DNA from: Xanthostigma xanthostigma
Taxonomy: Eukaryota; Arthropoda; Insecta; Raphidioptera; Raphidiidae
Reading direction: 5' to 3'
NCBI GenBank assembly: GCA_963575645.1
Contig: OY754466.1
Coordinates: forward strand, 37,480,001 to 37,544,000
Length of the DNA stretch: 64,000 nt
The notes beneath the pieces were generated by a model. That model was not told the origin of the DNA. It saw only the letters and a program-made list of their open reading frames with translations, and made no database searches. Below, piece by piece: positions 44,972 to 55,434 of the stretch (positions within the stretch are counted from its first letter, which is position 1; the number at the start of each line of letters is the position of its first letter). The position numbers were made by a program, and so were the translations under genes.

Positions 44972-45812
44972 TTAGCTCTCGGTTAATTGAAGGTTCAAAT
45001 TATTCTAATGATGCCTAATGTAAAATTTGCTCTCGTAGGATGTGAAATACTTTTTGATATCAACTTTATTACAAGGCTTTGATTCTTAACTAAAATTATA
45101 TTTTGTAAAATAAAGATTCAATAGCTATATCGTACGTTTTCAAAGGGATAATCCAATGTTTTAGTTATTTACAATTACACATATGAAAAATATCAAAATG
45201 TTAAGTCCACAATGGTATGGGTTTCTAGATACAATAAAGTAGAAATTATGAGTGGATAGAGTGGGCGCGATATAAGTAAATGTGAGTGATTTGTGGTTGG
45301 ATGAAGGTACGGTGTTTACTTAGGACTTTATGTTAAATGAGCTGGCTGTTATACTGTACTTAACACAACGTACATATAATAATATATGAGAATTTACGCA
45401 TTGCGCCACCGTGCGGTTCCTGGGATTTCAATACACAAAGATTAATTGGCCGTAAAAGCCGTACGATCCTTGGAGACTTGTTCAGTTCAGCAAATTTATA
45501 AAACAAAAACTCGCATCACTAGTTTTTATATAACTACCTACTACAAAAAAGAAAAAAATAATAAATAAAAGCCCGCCTAACCTAACAAAAACTGCAGAAT
45601 TAAAATATGAATATTAATCGGGGTAAAAAGTAAGTTCATATTATAATGAATTTTGTTTTCTCCATAATGTTTACTGAAACATTAAAACCAAATCAAGATA
45701 ACCACTAACGCACGAACCCTCCGGGAATACACTGGAGTGTTAAATGGGATTCTCGCTCTATCCTGAAAATAGCCCATGGCCATCGCTGTCTATAATCTAC
45801 AATCATATCTAA

Positions 45813-46222
45813 AAACCGCTGCACACGAGGCTAGTTTTGCCACTTAAATCGTTGCTTGGTGGCGCGCTGGCTGCGAAGATGGAAATGAGGTCATTACAGG
45901 CTCGCGTGGGTGGTTAAAAGCTGGATTTCAATATTAGAACAGTGTATAATTGTCGTGCTTGTTTTGAGCAAGAACCAATCAGACAACAGTATCTTGTCAC
46001 GTGGGCAACATGAGCAAACGCCGACAAACAAACATGACGTTCTGTTTAGAGATAATAAACGTTCACTTTTGGTAACATTCGAACTGTCACTGCGCGCGCA
46101 TCAAACCCATCTACAAAGCATCGTGTGAAGCGAACACATAAAAGCCATCACGAAAGTCAGCGTCACCGCAGGCTTGAGACCTATAGCAGCCAAATCTAAC
46201 CAGTTTCGTGTGCAGCTAACTT
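45813..46222 (+). mobile_element. TWA-flanked MITE family H, copy
   Basis: It starts AACCGCTGCACACGAGGCTA and ends near 'gtttcgtgtgcagctaactta'. The interior matches 17440-17864 closely ('gagcaagaaccaatcag', 'gaactgtcactgcgcgcgca'). The terminal bases are altered and the TSD is not clear. The 44975-45812 and 46223-46978 flanks show no gene. Confidence 0.65.
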
Positions 46223-46978
46223 AAGATAATAATATTAGTAGAGGATGGGTTAGAACGATCAACGATCACCTTATAGAAGTTGCATTCATACACTTGGTTC
46301 CATTGAGAACGCTGTTCACTTATTGATTATATTTAACATGAGCATCCAAGTGACGGTCGGACAGATCTTCGAGGGGCAAATGTCTCCCACGGGAACCACA
46401 GATAAAATATAGATTGTGCAGGCACACCTTGTTTGCTTTCCGTTCCACTTGTTAAACGAGTTACTATCTGTATTGTACTGATGCCCGACAAATATCGTGT
46501 TTTCGAGACATTTACTTTTTCTTTATATCGATCAAGTGTTTATAGATATTGGCGAGAATTCGAATTAGAATTAGAAAGATGATTTCAAGTTTCCCTGATA
46601 ATTCCAGCTTTCCAGGAAATTTATTATACTTTTCCGTGATATATCTTATTTGTGTGATCGAGATATTTAAAGTTTGGATTAAAGTCATTTTTTGTACTTT
46701 TTTTAATCGAAATTGAACATTAAAACAATTCTCTCGCATTTTTTTACGCATAAAAAACTTTGTATCTTAAACTAATGATGGCACAGTAAACCTTCGTTTT
46801 ACTGTACGATCATTAGTTAGAGATATCGATAGTAAGAAACCAAAGATTACTTTTTACTTTTAATCGCCGATATCTTAGCAAAGAAAAAAAGAACAAGGCT
46901 CGATGACCGCAGTATTCATAAAGCTTGGAAAAACTTTTTTTCGAGCCTTAAGGCAGTATTAAAACGATTCCATGTCTT

Positions 46979-47530
46979 TATCCACGACGACATTATCCCC
47001 GCGACATTATCCCCGCGTCATTATCCTCGAACGACAATATCCCCGACGACAATATCCACGAACGATATTATCCACGACGGCATCATTTTTATCGAAAATA
47101 ACTCATTATGAAAAAAATAACCCTATAGTAAAAAATAACCAAATCCTATAGTAAACAGCGGCGTTCAAACTCCCTAAGGCAATGGCTCGCTCGCTTCGCT
47201 CGCTCGACTTGTAAGAAATAACCCTATAGTAAAAAATAACCAAATCCTATAGATTACCGACAGAATAATTACCGACCGCATGAGGTTACTAAAACCAGGC
47301 TTTTTAATTCCGAAAAACCAGATAAAATCGTAATATAACCCGGAAAATCGAGGATATCGACATAGTGGATAATGTCGTTCGAGGATTAAAATCGGGGATA
47401 TTGTCGTCGGGGATAATGTCGTTCGGGGATTAAAATCGGGGATATTGTCGTCGGGGATAATGTCGTTCGGGGATTAAAATCGGGGATATTGTGTCGTCGG
47501 GGATAATGGTTCGGGGATAGTGTCATGTCA
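46979..47530. repeat. Minisatellite with inverted arms around a direct-repeat core
   Basis: The right arm (47366-47520) has three and a half units of a 44-bp repeat made of GGGGATAATGTCGTTC, GGGGATTAAAATC and GGGGATATTGTCGTC. The left arm (46981-47080) carries the reverse-complement words (GACATTATCCCCGC, GACAATATCCCCGAC). Between them the 35-bp block 'aataaccctatagtaaaaa' plus 'taaccaaatcctatag' occurs twice, exactly 100 bp apart (from 47118 and 47218), separated by a palindromic GCTCGCTCGCTTCGCTCGCT tract at 47185-47206. It is non-coding and no class is recognised. Confidence 0.75.
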
Positions 47531-48140
47531 CCATTAAAACAACAAAAAATTTTCAAAACTAGAGATTTTAAACTTTAAAATGTAATTTTTCCCTGATACT
47601 TTAAAAATCCCTGATATTTTCAGGTTGCATTGAATTCCCTGATCATTCCAGGTTTTCCAGGTCTGTGGCAACCCTGTCAGAATATATAAGAATGATCCGG
47701 TAACTTGATAACTTCTGAAGCAGATTTTTTCAGGACAACAGTTCCTATAAATTGTGTTGAAATTTCATATATATGCAAACTTTTAGAGCATCTTAAAAAG
47801 CCGCTGTAGTCCTGATTTAAAATAAGTAAATGAAATTGCAAGGCTTCTTATTCGATTATAAAATAATAATTCTATAAATCCATATTATTTAAAGACTCAG
47901 GTTATAATATATCTACTTTAGTACTTATCATAAAACAAATAGGTATTTACTGTAATTGATTAACTGATTTACTCGCAGAATAAAACATTAATGTATTTTT
48001 TACATATTCTGTATTTTTTGTCATTAAAACATGTTTTTACGGCGCGATTGAACTAAAACTTCTTTTAATTTGTTTCTTTTTGTGTAATATTTACTCACAA
48101 ATTAAATAATTCTTAAATTAAATTACGTTAGCTATGCTTA

Positions 48141-48480
48141 TTGGTTTGCGTCCGTAGCTATGCTTCACCTTTAGTGCAAGATGGTTTCTGCAGATATGTT
48201 TTGATGCCTCCATCTGTCAAACGATGTCTTTAAGTAGCGGAAACACCGATTACAAAATTGGTTTGCGACCATAGCTATGCTTCACCTTTAGTTCAAGATG
48301 GTTTCTACAGATGTGTTTTTGATGCCGCCATCTGTCAAACGGTGTCTTTAAATAGCGGAAACACCGATTACAAAATTGGTTTGCGACCATAGCTATGTTT
48401 TACCGCACGTTCAAGATGGTTTCTACGATGCCGTCATCTGTCAGTTGATGCCTTTAAAATAGTGAAAACTGCGTAAACAC
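48141..48480. repeat. Tandem repeat, 117-118-bp unit, about 3 copies
   Basis: Units start 'ttggtttgcg' at 48141, 48258 and 48376. Each has 'agctatgcttcaccttta', 'caagatggtttct', 'atctgtcaaacg' and 'cggaaacaccgattaca'. The third is shortened. The 47531-48140 and 48481-49050 flanks show no gene. Confidence 0.8.
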
Positions 48481-49058
48481 GTAACTTCCGTCTGAATACT
48501 TCTGAGTTACTCTCAAGTCGCGCCTAAAGAAGTTTTACCTAAATAACGTTGTCCGCTGCAGTGAGCAAAAATTTGCTAGTCGCAAAGAAAATGGCTATTT
48601 TCACACCGCTGTCTAAACTATAGAATCAATGGATGGGTAAAATTTTGGTCTTTACAAGTTCTATGAAAGCTGCTCAAAATATCAAACAAAGAGTCCTCAA
48701 TAAATCGTAGGTCTCAATCGTCCTTAGACGAGTAGAATTTCAGTGCATTTCTGTTGGCGTATAAAAGTCAAAATCAGAAAAAAACCTTCCGGATGAATTT
48801 CCGTATCATACGATATTATCAATATACTAAAATTGAATCACCCGCGACACTGAAGTGTGTCCGACTTTTGAACAATTTAAATCAATTGCAACGTTTTGTT
48901 AAATGAAAGCACAGTCGCTGTGTTTTCGTTTGTGGTGGATACAGAAACGCTTGACAGTAGTCGCCATGCTGGACACCGGTTGTCTCACGGTTGTGTTCCG
49001 TGCGTCAACCCACATTAATTAATTATTCCATTATTAGGCCAGAATTTAAGCTGCGAAC

Positions 49059-49662
49059 TAGTGATGTGTCCACATGACACTTTATTGGGAGCTGGCTCCG
49101 TGCGCTCCGCTCACTAAAAAGAGTCGCTCAGAGCGAGTCGTTCAAAGGAGCGACACTAGACAGTACGCAATACACAAGAGTGCATACTGCAGAGGTGTGA
49201 ACTGTCATCATGCATGCTCAGGAGTCACTTAGCATTCCACAGCACAATACACACTCTGAACTCATTTTAATATGATTCTGATCTTATATTATTCGCATTT
49301 CGGGTAAACTATAAAGTATAATAAAAGCATAACAATCATAATGTTTATTGTTACAATATTATATCTTTGTTAACGACGTCAATGTGAATAGTTTAAGTCA
49401 TTGTAAGTTTAGTACTATTACACTTACAGTGTGTCATTCAACATTAAATGACTCAGCAAAGATAACTCCTTACGTGCAAAGTTCACTAGTGCCCTGTGTT
49501 GTGTGCGCTCTGCAAATGACCAAATGTGCGAATGCAACAATACTGAATAGCTCAGCACAGAGCAATGGCGCTCGGAGTGAGTCATTCACAAAAAAAGAGC
49601 GACTCGCTCCACTACGAGAAAGGTTCATTATGAACGACTCGCTCAGGAGCGACACATCACTA
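49059..49662 (+). mobile_element. Non-autonomous hAT-like element, copy 3, perfect TSD
   Basis: CTGCGAAC lies on both sides (49051-49058 and 49663-49670). The TIRs are TAGTGATGTGTC and GACACATCACTA. Same orientation and length class as 3373-3994. The 170-codon frame starting at 49348 crosses the right end into unrelated minisatellite and is not a gene. Confidence 0.85.
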
Positions 49663-49704
49663 CTGCGAACACATATTTCTGTTGTGACCGAAAATCTGGG
49701 ATTC

Positions 49705-50400
49705 GACAATTGCGATACAACACAAAACAGAAATGTACGCGCGCCCCTTCTTATTGTATGCAAAATATGCTCTCTGACTCATGCAACGGTGCGTTACAGC
49801 ACAACAAAACAGAGGAAGTGCGGGCAGCCCGTTGGATTACATGCAAAAGATGTTATCTGAGCCATGCAACGTTGCGTTACAACAGAACGCAAACAGAGAA
49901 ACGTGCGCGCGGCCCGCTTGATTACATCCAAAAAGTGCACTCTGATATATGCAATGTTGCCTTACAACACAACAGAGAATTGTACACATGGCCCGTTTGA
50001 TTACATATTAAAGTTGTTCTCTGTTCCGTGCAACGTTGCGTTACAACATAACAGAGAAATGTAAACACGGCCTGTTTGATTACATTCAAAAGATGCTCTC
50101 TGATCCATGCAACGGTGCGTTACAACACAACACAACAGAGGAAGTGCGCGCAGCCCGTTTGATTACATGCAAAAGATGTTATCTGGCCCATGCAACGTTG
50201 CGTTACAACAGAACGCAAACAGAGAAATGTGCGCGCGGCCCGTTTGATTACATCCAAAAAGTGCACTCTGATACATGCAACGTTGTGTTACAACACAACA
50301 GAGAAATGTAAACACGACCCGTTTGATTATATTCAAAAGATGCTCTCTGATCCATGCAACGTTGCGTTACAACACAACACAACATAGAAATGTAAACACG
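49705..50400. repeat. Higher-order minisatellite, eight units of 79-85 bp
   Basis: Each unit has 'catgcaacgttgcgttacaa', 'cacaacagagaaatgt', a GCGCGC-rich or AACACG block, 'gcccgtttgattacat' and a 'gatgctctctgat' variant. Anchor positions are 49727, 49812, 49896, 49975, 50054, 50138, 50222 and 50301. Unit types, by sequence, run in the order A-B-C-D-A-B-D from 49812, a higher-order repeat of 326 bp. Overlapping open frames in all phases arise because unit lengths are often not multiples of three; they are not genes. Confidence 0.85.
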
Positions 50401-50758
50401 GTACTTCACTTTACTATCACTTATTTAATAATTGATGCTTGCAAAACGAAAGCACAGACAACAGAATACGTAATATTATGCCTCGGAGTAAAATGCTTGT
50501 TACTTCTGCTGTAGGAAAGAGTGACGTGTACGTTTGTTATATTAAAAGCAACGAGCATTTTAATGTCTGTTCTCTTCATATCTTATGTTTCATTATGGAA
50601 ACAATGCTCATTTATTTTAACAAAAACATACCTACTGAATATGTGAATTATACAATATGCCTAATGTACATAAATTATGAATTAATCAAATCATATATTC
50701 CCTGATCCTTCGTGTAATAACGATGTAATATTTTTAAAACGATTTATTTATATAGATA

Positions 50759-51348
50759 CTAGCGGTCCCGCCCGGTTTCACCCGGGTGTAAAAGAACGAA
50801 TGGGGAGGGGAGGAACATGAGTACACACATTCATCTTAGTTTACCGAGATGAATGTTGTGTTCAAATTTAATGATGATCGGAGTTACCGTTCAAAAGTTT
50901 TTGTTGACAAAAAACAATATTTATACTTTTTTAAACTAATATCTTTTTTTATTAATTAAATAAAATTAAAGTAAATTTATATGTGAGTCTTAGAAGAAAG
51001 CAATGTAGAAATTAAAAAAAAATAATAAAAATATTTTCGCCCAACGTGGGGCTCGAACCCACGACCCTTATATTGACAGTCGCATGCTCTACCGATTGAG
51101 CCATACGACGTTGCGTATTCGCAACGCTAATACCTTTGAGTATATTTAGTTAGTGCATATCAACAACCACTTACAAATAAAAAATTAATTAAAAAAACAT
51201 TTTCCAGTGGACCAAATTGTGAATCTAAACCATTCTCGAATACCCTTGAAGACGCAAAAAATTTCATCAAAATCGGTCCAGCCGTTTAGGAGGAGTTCAG
51301 TTACATCCACACGGACAGAAGAAATATATATAGGTAGGTATATAAAGA
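50759..51348 (-). mobile_element. Helitron-like element carrying a tRNA-Lys-like segment, reverse copy
   Basis: CTAG (50759-50762, minus-strand 3' end) with the hairpin 'ccgcccggtttcacccggg'. The TC end is at 51347-51348. It is the same 3' two-thirds as 5874-6488, including the tRNA-like segment, but the 5' portion differs ('aatcggtccagccgtttagg'). Confidence 0.65.
51038..51110 (-). pseudogene. tRNA-Lys-like sequence with GTC in the anticodon position, copy 2
   Basis: On the minus strand: TGGCTCAATCGGTAGAGC (box A), the loop CTGTCAA, GGGTTCGAGCCCC (box B) and 3' CACGTTGGGCG. The T arm pairs perfectly. The 5' acceptor strand is degraded (CGTCGTA). It shares the GTC loop with 6136-6208. Confidence 0.65.
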
Positions 51349-51869
51349 TATTAACCCTTTGCCTAGTTTTAAATTTTTTATTTTAAATAAATCCTCGTAT
51401 TTAAACGGTTCAAAACACTCAATTTTGCTCTTTCAACAAAAAAAAATCGGTTTTTATCGGTTTTATGAGGAGCTCTATTATTATAGCTCCAGGGGAGCTG
51501 ATTAAAAAGTACTCCAGTCACGACATATTACAGAAACATCAGTACTCGGCGGTTTAGTTAATTAATTAGAAATAAACACGAATCTCGTTTTTTCCGTAAT
51601 TAGAAAACCTCCAAAATAATTCGCTCATTGGAAAATAAAGATTGCAATGTTTACATTGTATTTAAAATAACGAGACGCCCCAACAATTATTAGCTCGATA
51701 CACAATGAATACAGTTGAATTCAGTTAACTGAGTATTGGAGTATTATTTATAACAAAATGTAACGGAAAAAATTCCCACTCCGAGCCCAGACAACTTAGA
51801 GAACGCCGGGTTCGAGTTAGAGAAGACAAGCAGACACGAAAGTGAACAGACACATCGAGAAACAATAGA

Positions 51870-52301
51870 CAAATCTTTGATTAACGTCTGATTAGAACTC
51901 TTCAATAAATAAAATTATCGACCAATTTTTCAGACAATATATTAACAAAATATAATTAATACATTTACTATACTAGCCAAACGTTTCGATCCCGATTTGG
52001 ATCTTCTTCAGAATTGATCTAAAAATATAAAAAATAATTAATAGGTACTTATTTAGTTTCTATTTATTTTTAACGAAAATCGTGAGATTTTTTTAATAAA
52101 ATTTTTTTAAAAAAATCTCACGAATATCGTTAAAAATAAATAGAAACTAAATAAGTATTAATAATTATTTTTTATATTTTTAGATCCATTCTGAAGAAGA
52201 TCCAAATCGGGATCGAAACGTTTGGCTAGTATAGTAAATGTATTAATTATATTTTGTTAGTATATTGTCTGAAAAATTGGTCGATAATATTATTTATTGA
52301 A
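51870..52301. mobile_element. Foldback retroelement family F, copy with 13-bp TSD and hammerhead-like core
   Basis: GAGAAACAATAGA flanks it exactly (51857-51869 and 52302-52314). The left end is CAAATCTTTGATTAACGTCT and the right end is GGTCGATAATATTATTTATTGAA. The arms are complementary over about 170 bp. The right arm holds CTGAAGA (52191-52197), one A, stem GATCC/GGATC (52199-52203 with 52210-52214) and GAAAC (52215-52219). Copies are at 63431-63775 and, minimal, 53373-53437. Confidence 0.75.
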
Positions 52302-52326
52302 GAGAAACAATAGAATTATTTAGCAT

Positions 52327-52466
52327 TTTATTGTAATTTGAACGTAACTGACGATATTAATATTTATTTTATTGTAAATATAAACAGAATATGATTTTAT
52401 ATTTTGTTTATTTTTTACAATAAAATTAATTTTAATATCGCGAGTTACGTTCAAATTACAATAAAA
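52327..52466. repeat. Small palindrome, arms about 45 bp
   Basis: 'ttttattgtaatttgaacgt' followed by 'aactgacgatattaa' has its complement at 52425-52466. The spacer is A/T-rich. The following 52467-53204 shows no gene. Confidence 0.6.
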
Positions 52467-53204
52467 CGCAGAATGTAACACCACGTCTTAAGAAGCCACG
52501 CCGCCACTGGTGTAGTCATGAAATAGAAGCAAAATGGCAGCGGAGCGTATGAACTAGGAAGTAGTGATCATGTTCAATTTTGTTATTTCGTTATTTTGTA
52601 TGTATGCAGTGTATATTGAAAAAGGGCAGACGTTGTCAGCCGGTCAAAGGCTATTGTCTGTACCTAAATAAAGATATTATTATTATTATTTAAAAAAAAA
52701 CATAAATTAATAAATGTATTGAATTAAATAATATTCATGTTACAAACTGGCGCCTAACGTGGGGCCCGATCACGCTCGAAAATAAGTTTAAATAATAATT
52801 GCTACAAGAATAATGTTCTCCGCTGTGTCTGTTCACTTCCGTGTCTTCTTGTCTTCTCTTACATGAACCCGGCGTTCTCTAAGTCGTCTAGGCTCGGAGT
52901 GGGGATTTACGTCGGTGGTGGGGACTTGTTCCGTTACAAAAACTATTTAAAATTAACTGCCAAGTCGCGAGGCTTACGTTAACAAGCATAGCTTCAAAAA
53001 TAAAAACTGGCTAAATTAAAAAATATTCCCAGTAACTTAGTGGCCTTAACGCTTTAAAAAAAATTGGACTGGCAGGTAATTTCCAACGTCGCTCACCGGG
53101 GGCATAAATTAACAATTCTCTACCTTATAGAGAAATATAGCGAGTTTCACGGAGTCGAGCTCGCGTCTGCTGTACTTTGGCAAAGAATGGATTTTTTTTA
53201 GTAA

Positions 53205-53372
53205 AGGTCGCTGCACACGAGGCTGGGATTTTGCCGCTAGATTTGGCTGCTAGGTTTCAAGCGTGCTTAATTTCGCGAGGGCTTCGTGCGTGTTTTAAAG
53301 CTGGCTTTGTAGATGAGTTTGGTGCGCGCGAATTGACAGAATGTTGACAAAAGTGGACGTTTATTAGGCTTT
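53205..53372 (+). mobile_element. TWA-flanked MITE family H, left part only
   Basis: TAA (53202-53204) precedes AGGTCGCTGCACACGAGGCT. The match to 15042 runs through 'gatgagtttggtgcgcgcga' to about 53368, where the family F insertion begins. Confidence 0.65.
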
Positions 53373-53437
53373 CAAATCTTTGATTAACGTCTGATTAAAA
53401 CTCTTCAATAATTTGGTCGATAATTTTATTTGTTGAA
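53373..53437. mobile_element. Family F foldback, 65-bp internal deletion derivative
   Basis: It keeps the left end (CAAATCTTTGATTAACGTCT...CTCTTCAATAA) joined directly to the right end (TTGGTCGATAATTTTATTTGTTGAA). The flanks 'tttattaggcttt' and 'tttattagtttgtt' look like a diverged TSD. Confidence 0.6.
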
Positions 53438-53940
53438 ATTTATTAGTTTGTTCCAAGCAGCCAATAGTGCAGGCTCTGTAAATAGTTGAGTATGCAAAAT
53501 GTGAGAACCGGCAACTATGCGAGGATTCTTGTACCCTGAGACCCCAAACAATGAAAAAACCCATGTTGCCGGCAGCTGCGGTGGTCCCCTATAGCGCGTT
53601 AAGGGGTTACATGAAAATTTCAAAAAACCCATTTGATTTTTTTATCCAATAGTATAATGTATCTAGAATATTTTTCCAAAGTTTAAGGTTAATAGTAGTG
53701 AAATTTTAGGAAAGAGAGTTTTCAGAAATTTTCTCCATTAGACAAAGCTGGCCAGGAGCGACGCAGATATATCGTGTTTTTCTCAAAATACTACTTTTCT
53801 CAAAAACGAATGAATAGATCTCATTGAAATTTTGCACGCTTCTTTAAAATAGGATCGACTAGTGATTGAACGAAGGATTTTTATTTTTTTTTATTATAAC
53901 TAATTTTACAAGGCTATATATAAAGTAAAGTAAATATGTA

Positions 53941-53992
53941 TATGTAAACATTTTATTATGTACCTACAAGTACATAATAAAATGTTTACATA
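53941..53992. repeat. Perfect 23-bp hairpin
   Basis: TATGTAAACATTTTATTATG-TAC (53941-53963) pairs exactly with 53970-53992 around the loop CTACAA. No flanking element was recognised. Confidence 0.75.
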
Positions 53993-54191
53993 AAATTTTT
54001 CAAAAACTAAAATAAAATGTAGAAACATATTCGCTACCTAAGGTAAATTAACCTGTATTAGCAGCAAAAGAATGAACGAATTTACATATAACATAAACAA
54101 AAAATATGTAAGTAAATATTATGGAAACATATAAATGCACAGACAATAATACATATTATTATATAATATATATATATATATTATATAATAA

Positions 54192-54380
54192 CTAGCGGTC
54201 CCGCCCGGTTTCACCCGGGTGCAAAAGAACGAATGGGGGAGACGTACGTGAGTACGCACATTCATATTAGTTTACCGAGATGAATGTTGTGTCTAAATTT
54301 CATGATGATCGGAGTTAACGTTCAAAAGTTTTTGTCGGACGAGCAAATTTTGAGTTACATTTTGCAACATTTTTCATTGA
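54192..54380 (-). mobile_element. Truncated 3' end of the tRNA-bearing Helitron-like family
   Basis: CTAG (54192-54195), then 'cggtcccgcccggtttcacc' and 'tttaccgagatgaatgttgt' as in 50759. It stops before the tRNA-like segment. A (ta)n tract with perfect dyad symmetry immediately precedes it (54155-54190). Confidence 0.6.
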
Positions 54381-54599
54381 TGGTTTTCATTGATGTGTAG
54401 TGTAAATTATACCAAAAATTAGACTATTTTGCATGAAACTCTGCCAAAAATTCAAATTTTTATTTTTTTAAATCCTTTATTCAATGATGGGCTATACTTT
54501 TCTACGAAGAGAAAGAATTGTTTTTTTTTTTCAATTTCCGATAAAACTATCATGGGTTATCATGTTCACCGCGAGGACACTTTTTCTTGACGGTTTTGT

Positions 54600-54728
54600 T
54601 TTTAAGACAACCATGAAAAATAGTCCCGATTTTAATCCAACTTGTAACCACGCACGTGATGTCATTTCCTTCCTTGCAAGTCCCAGCAACGATTCCAGCG
54701 GAAAAACGAGCTTCGTGTGTAGCGGCCT
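54600..54728 (-). mobile_element. TWA-flanked MITE family H, right end only
   Basis: 'acgagcttcgtgtgtagcgg' CCT followed by TAA (54729-54731). The interior 'gatgtcatttccttccttgc' matches 12896-13067. Frames on both strands here are incidental. Confidence 0.6.
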
Positions 54729-54731
54729 TAA

Positions 54732-55434
54732 CACTGTTCACTTACACAAGCACAGATGCTTGTAGGTAGGTTGGTCGTATATGTGTACTGAGTTTGTATA
54801 GAATCAACAGACGATAAATCCGTTGCCCGTACATACAGCTTTTAACTAAATTGGTGTTTAATACAGCCAAACGCCTCAAACAACTAATATAGGCAGCAGC
54901 ACGTTGAACGTACGCTGTAAGGTACACGTGTTTGTATAGGTTATACATATACACACACTACACACGTGTATGAAACGATGGTGCAAATAGCGCACGCCAT
55001 TTTTAATAATAATGACTATAAAATTTATCAAACTATTAATTATATAACACTGCAGGAGGAAGTTGCATGGTAGGTATATGCAATATTAACCGTTTTGTAG
55101 AAATAGACTAGTTTAAAACCTCTCATCATCTAAAATAATAAAGCAGCCCCACTATTCAAAAATTGGGTTAAAGTACGATAACTCGATGTGCAAAATATCC
55201 ACTGGAAATACACAATTATTATTTTATATAACATAATATAACAGTGTTATTAGCCGTTTTATGTGCGGAAAATCGATTTTTATAAATAATTTTTTGTGCA
55301 GTGAAAAAGGGAAGGCGTTCGGGGAGAGCTCTTTAAAAAACAATTACGGGGTCTTGTTGATGCGATGGCGTTTTTTTCGCAGTAAAAAGGGGAAGGCGTC
55401 TTTAAAAAATAATTAGGTACGTGGTCGTGGCAGA
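54732..55434. other. Unannotated
   Basis: A diverged tandem pair, 'gaaaaagggaaggcgttc' and 'aaaaaggggaaggcgtct', lies at 55302 and 55384. No gene. Confidence 0.35.

Noticed and set aside
47118..47252. CRISPR-like repeat-spacer array
   Set aside because: Only two direct repeats are present, the context is eukaryotic and there are no cas genes; the structure is an inverted-arm minisatellite.
46979..47530. Bacterial or viral contamination
   Set aside because: Flanks are continuous with insect-like AT-rich sequence and there is no coding content to support a foreign source.
49348..49860. 170-codon gene
   Set aside because: It runs from the hAT-like element across its TSD into the minisatellite, so it cannot be an evolved unit.
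49705..50400. Repetitive protein gene
   Set aside because: Open frames exist in several phases because of the 79-85-bp repeat; there is no promoter, start context or conserved frame.
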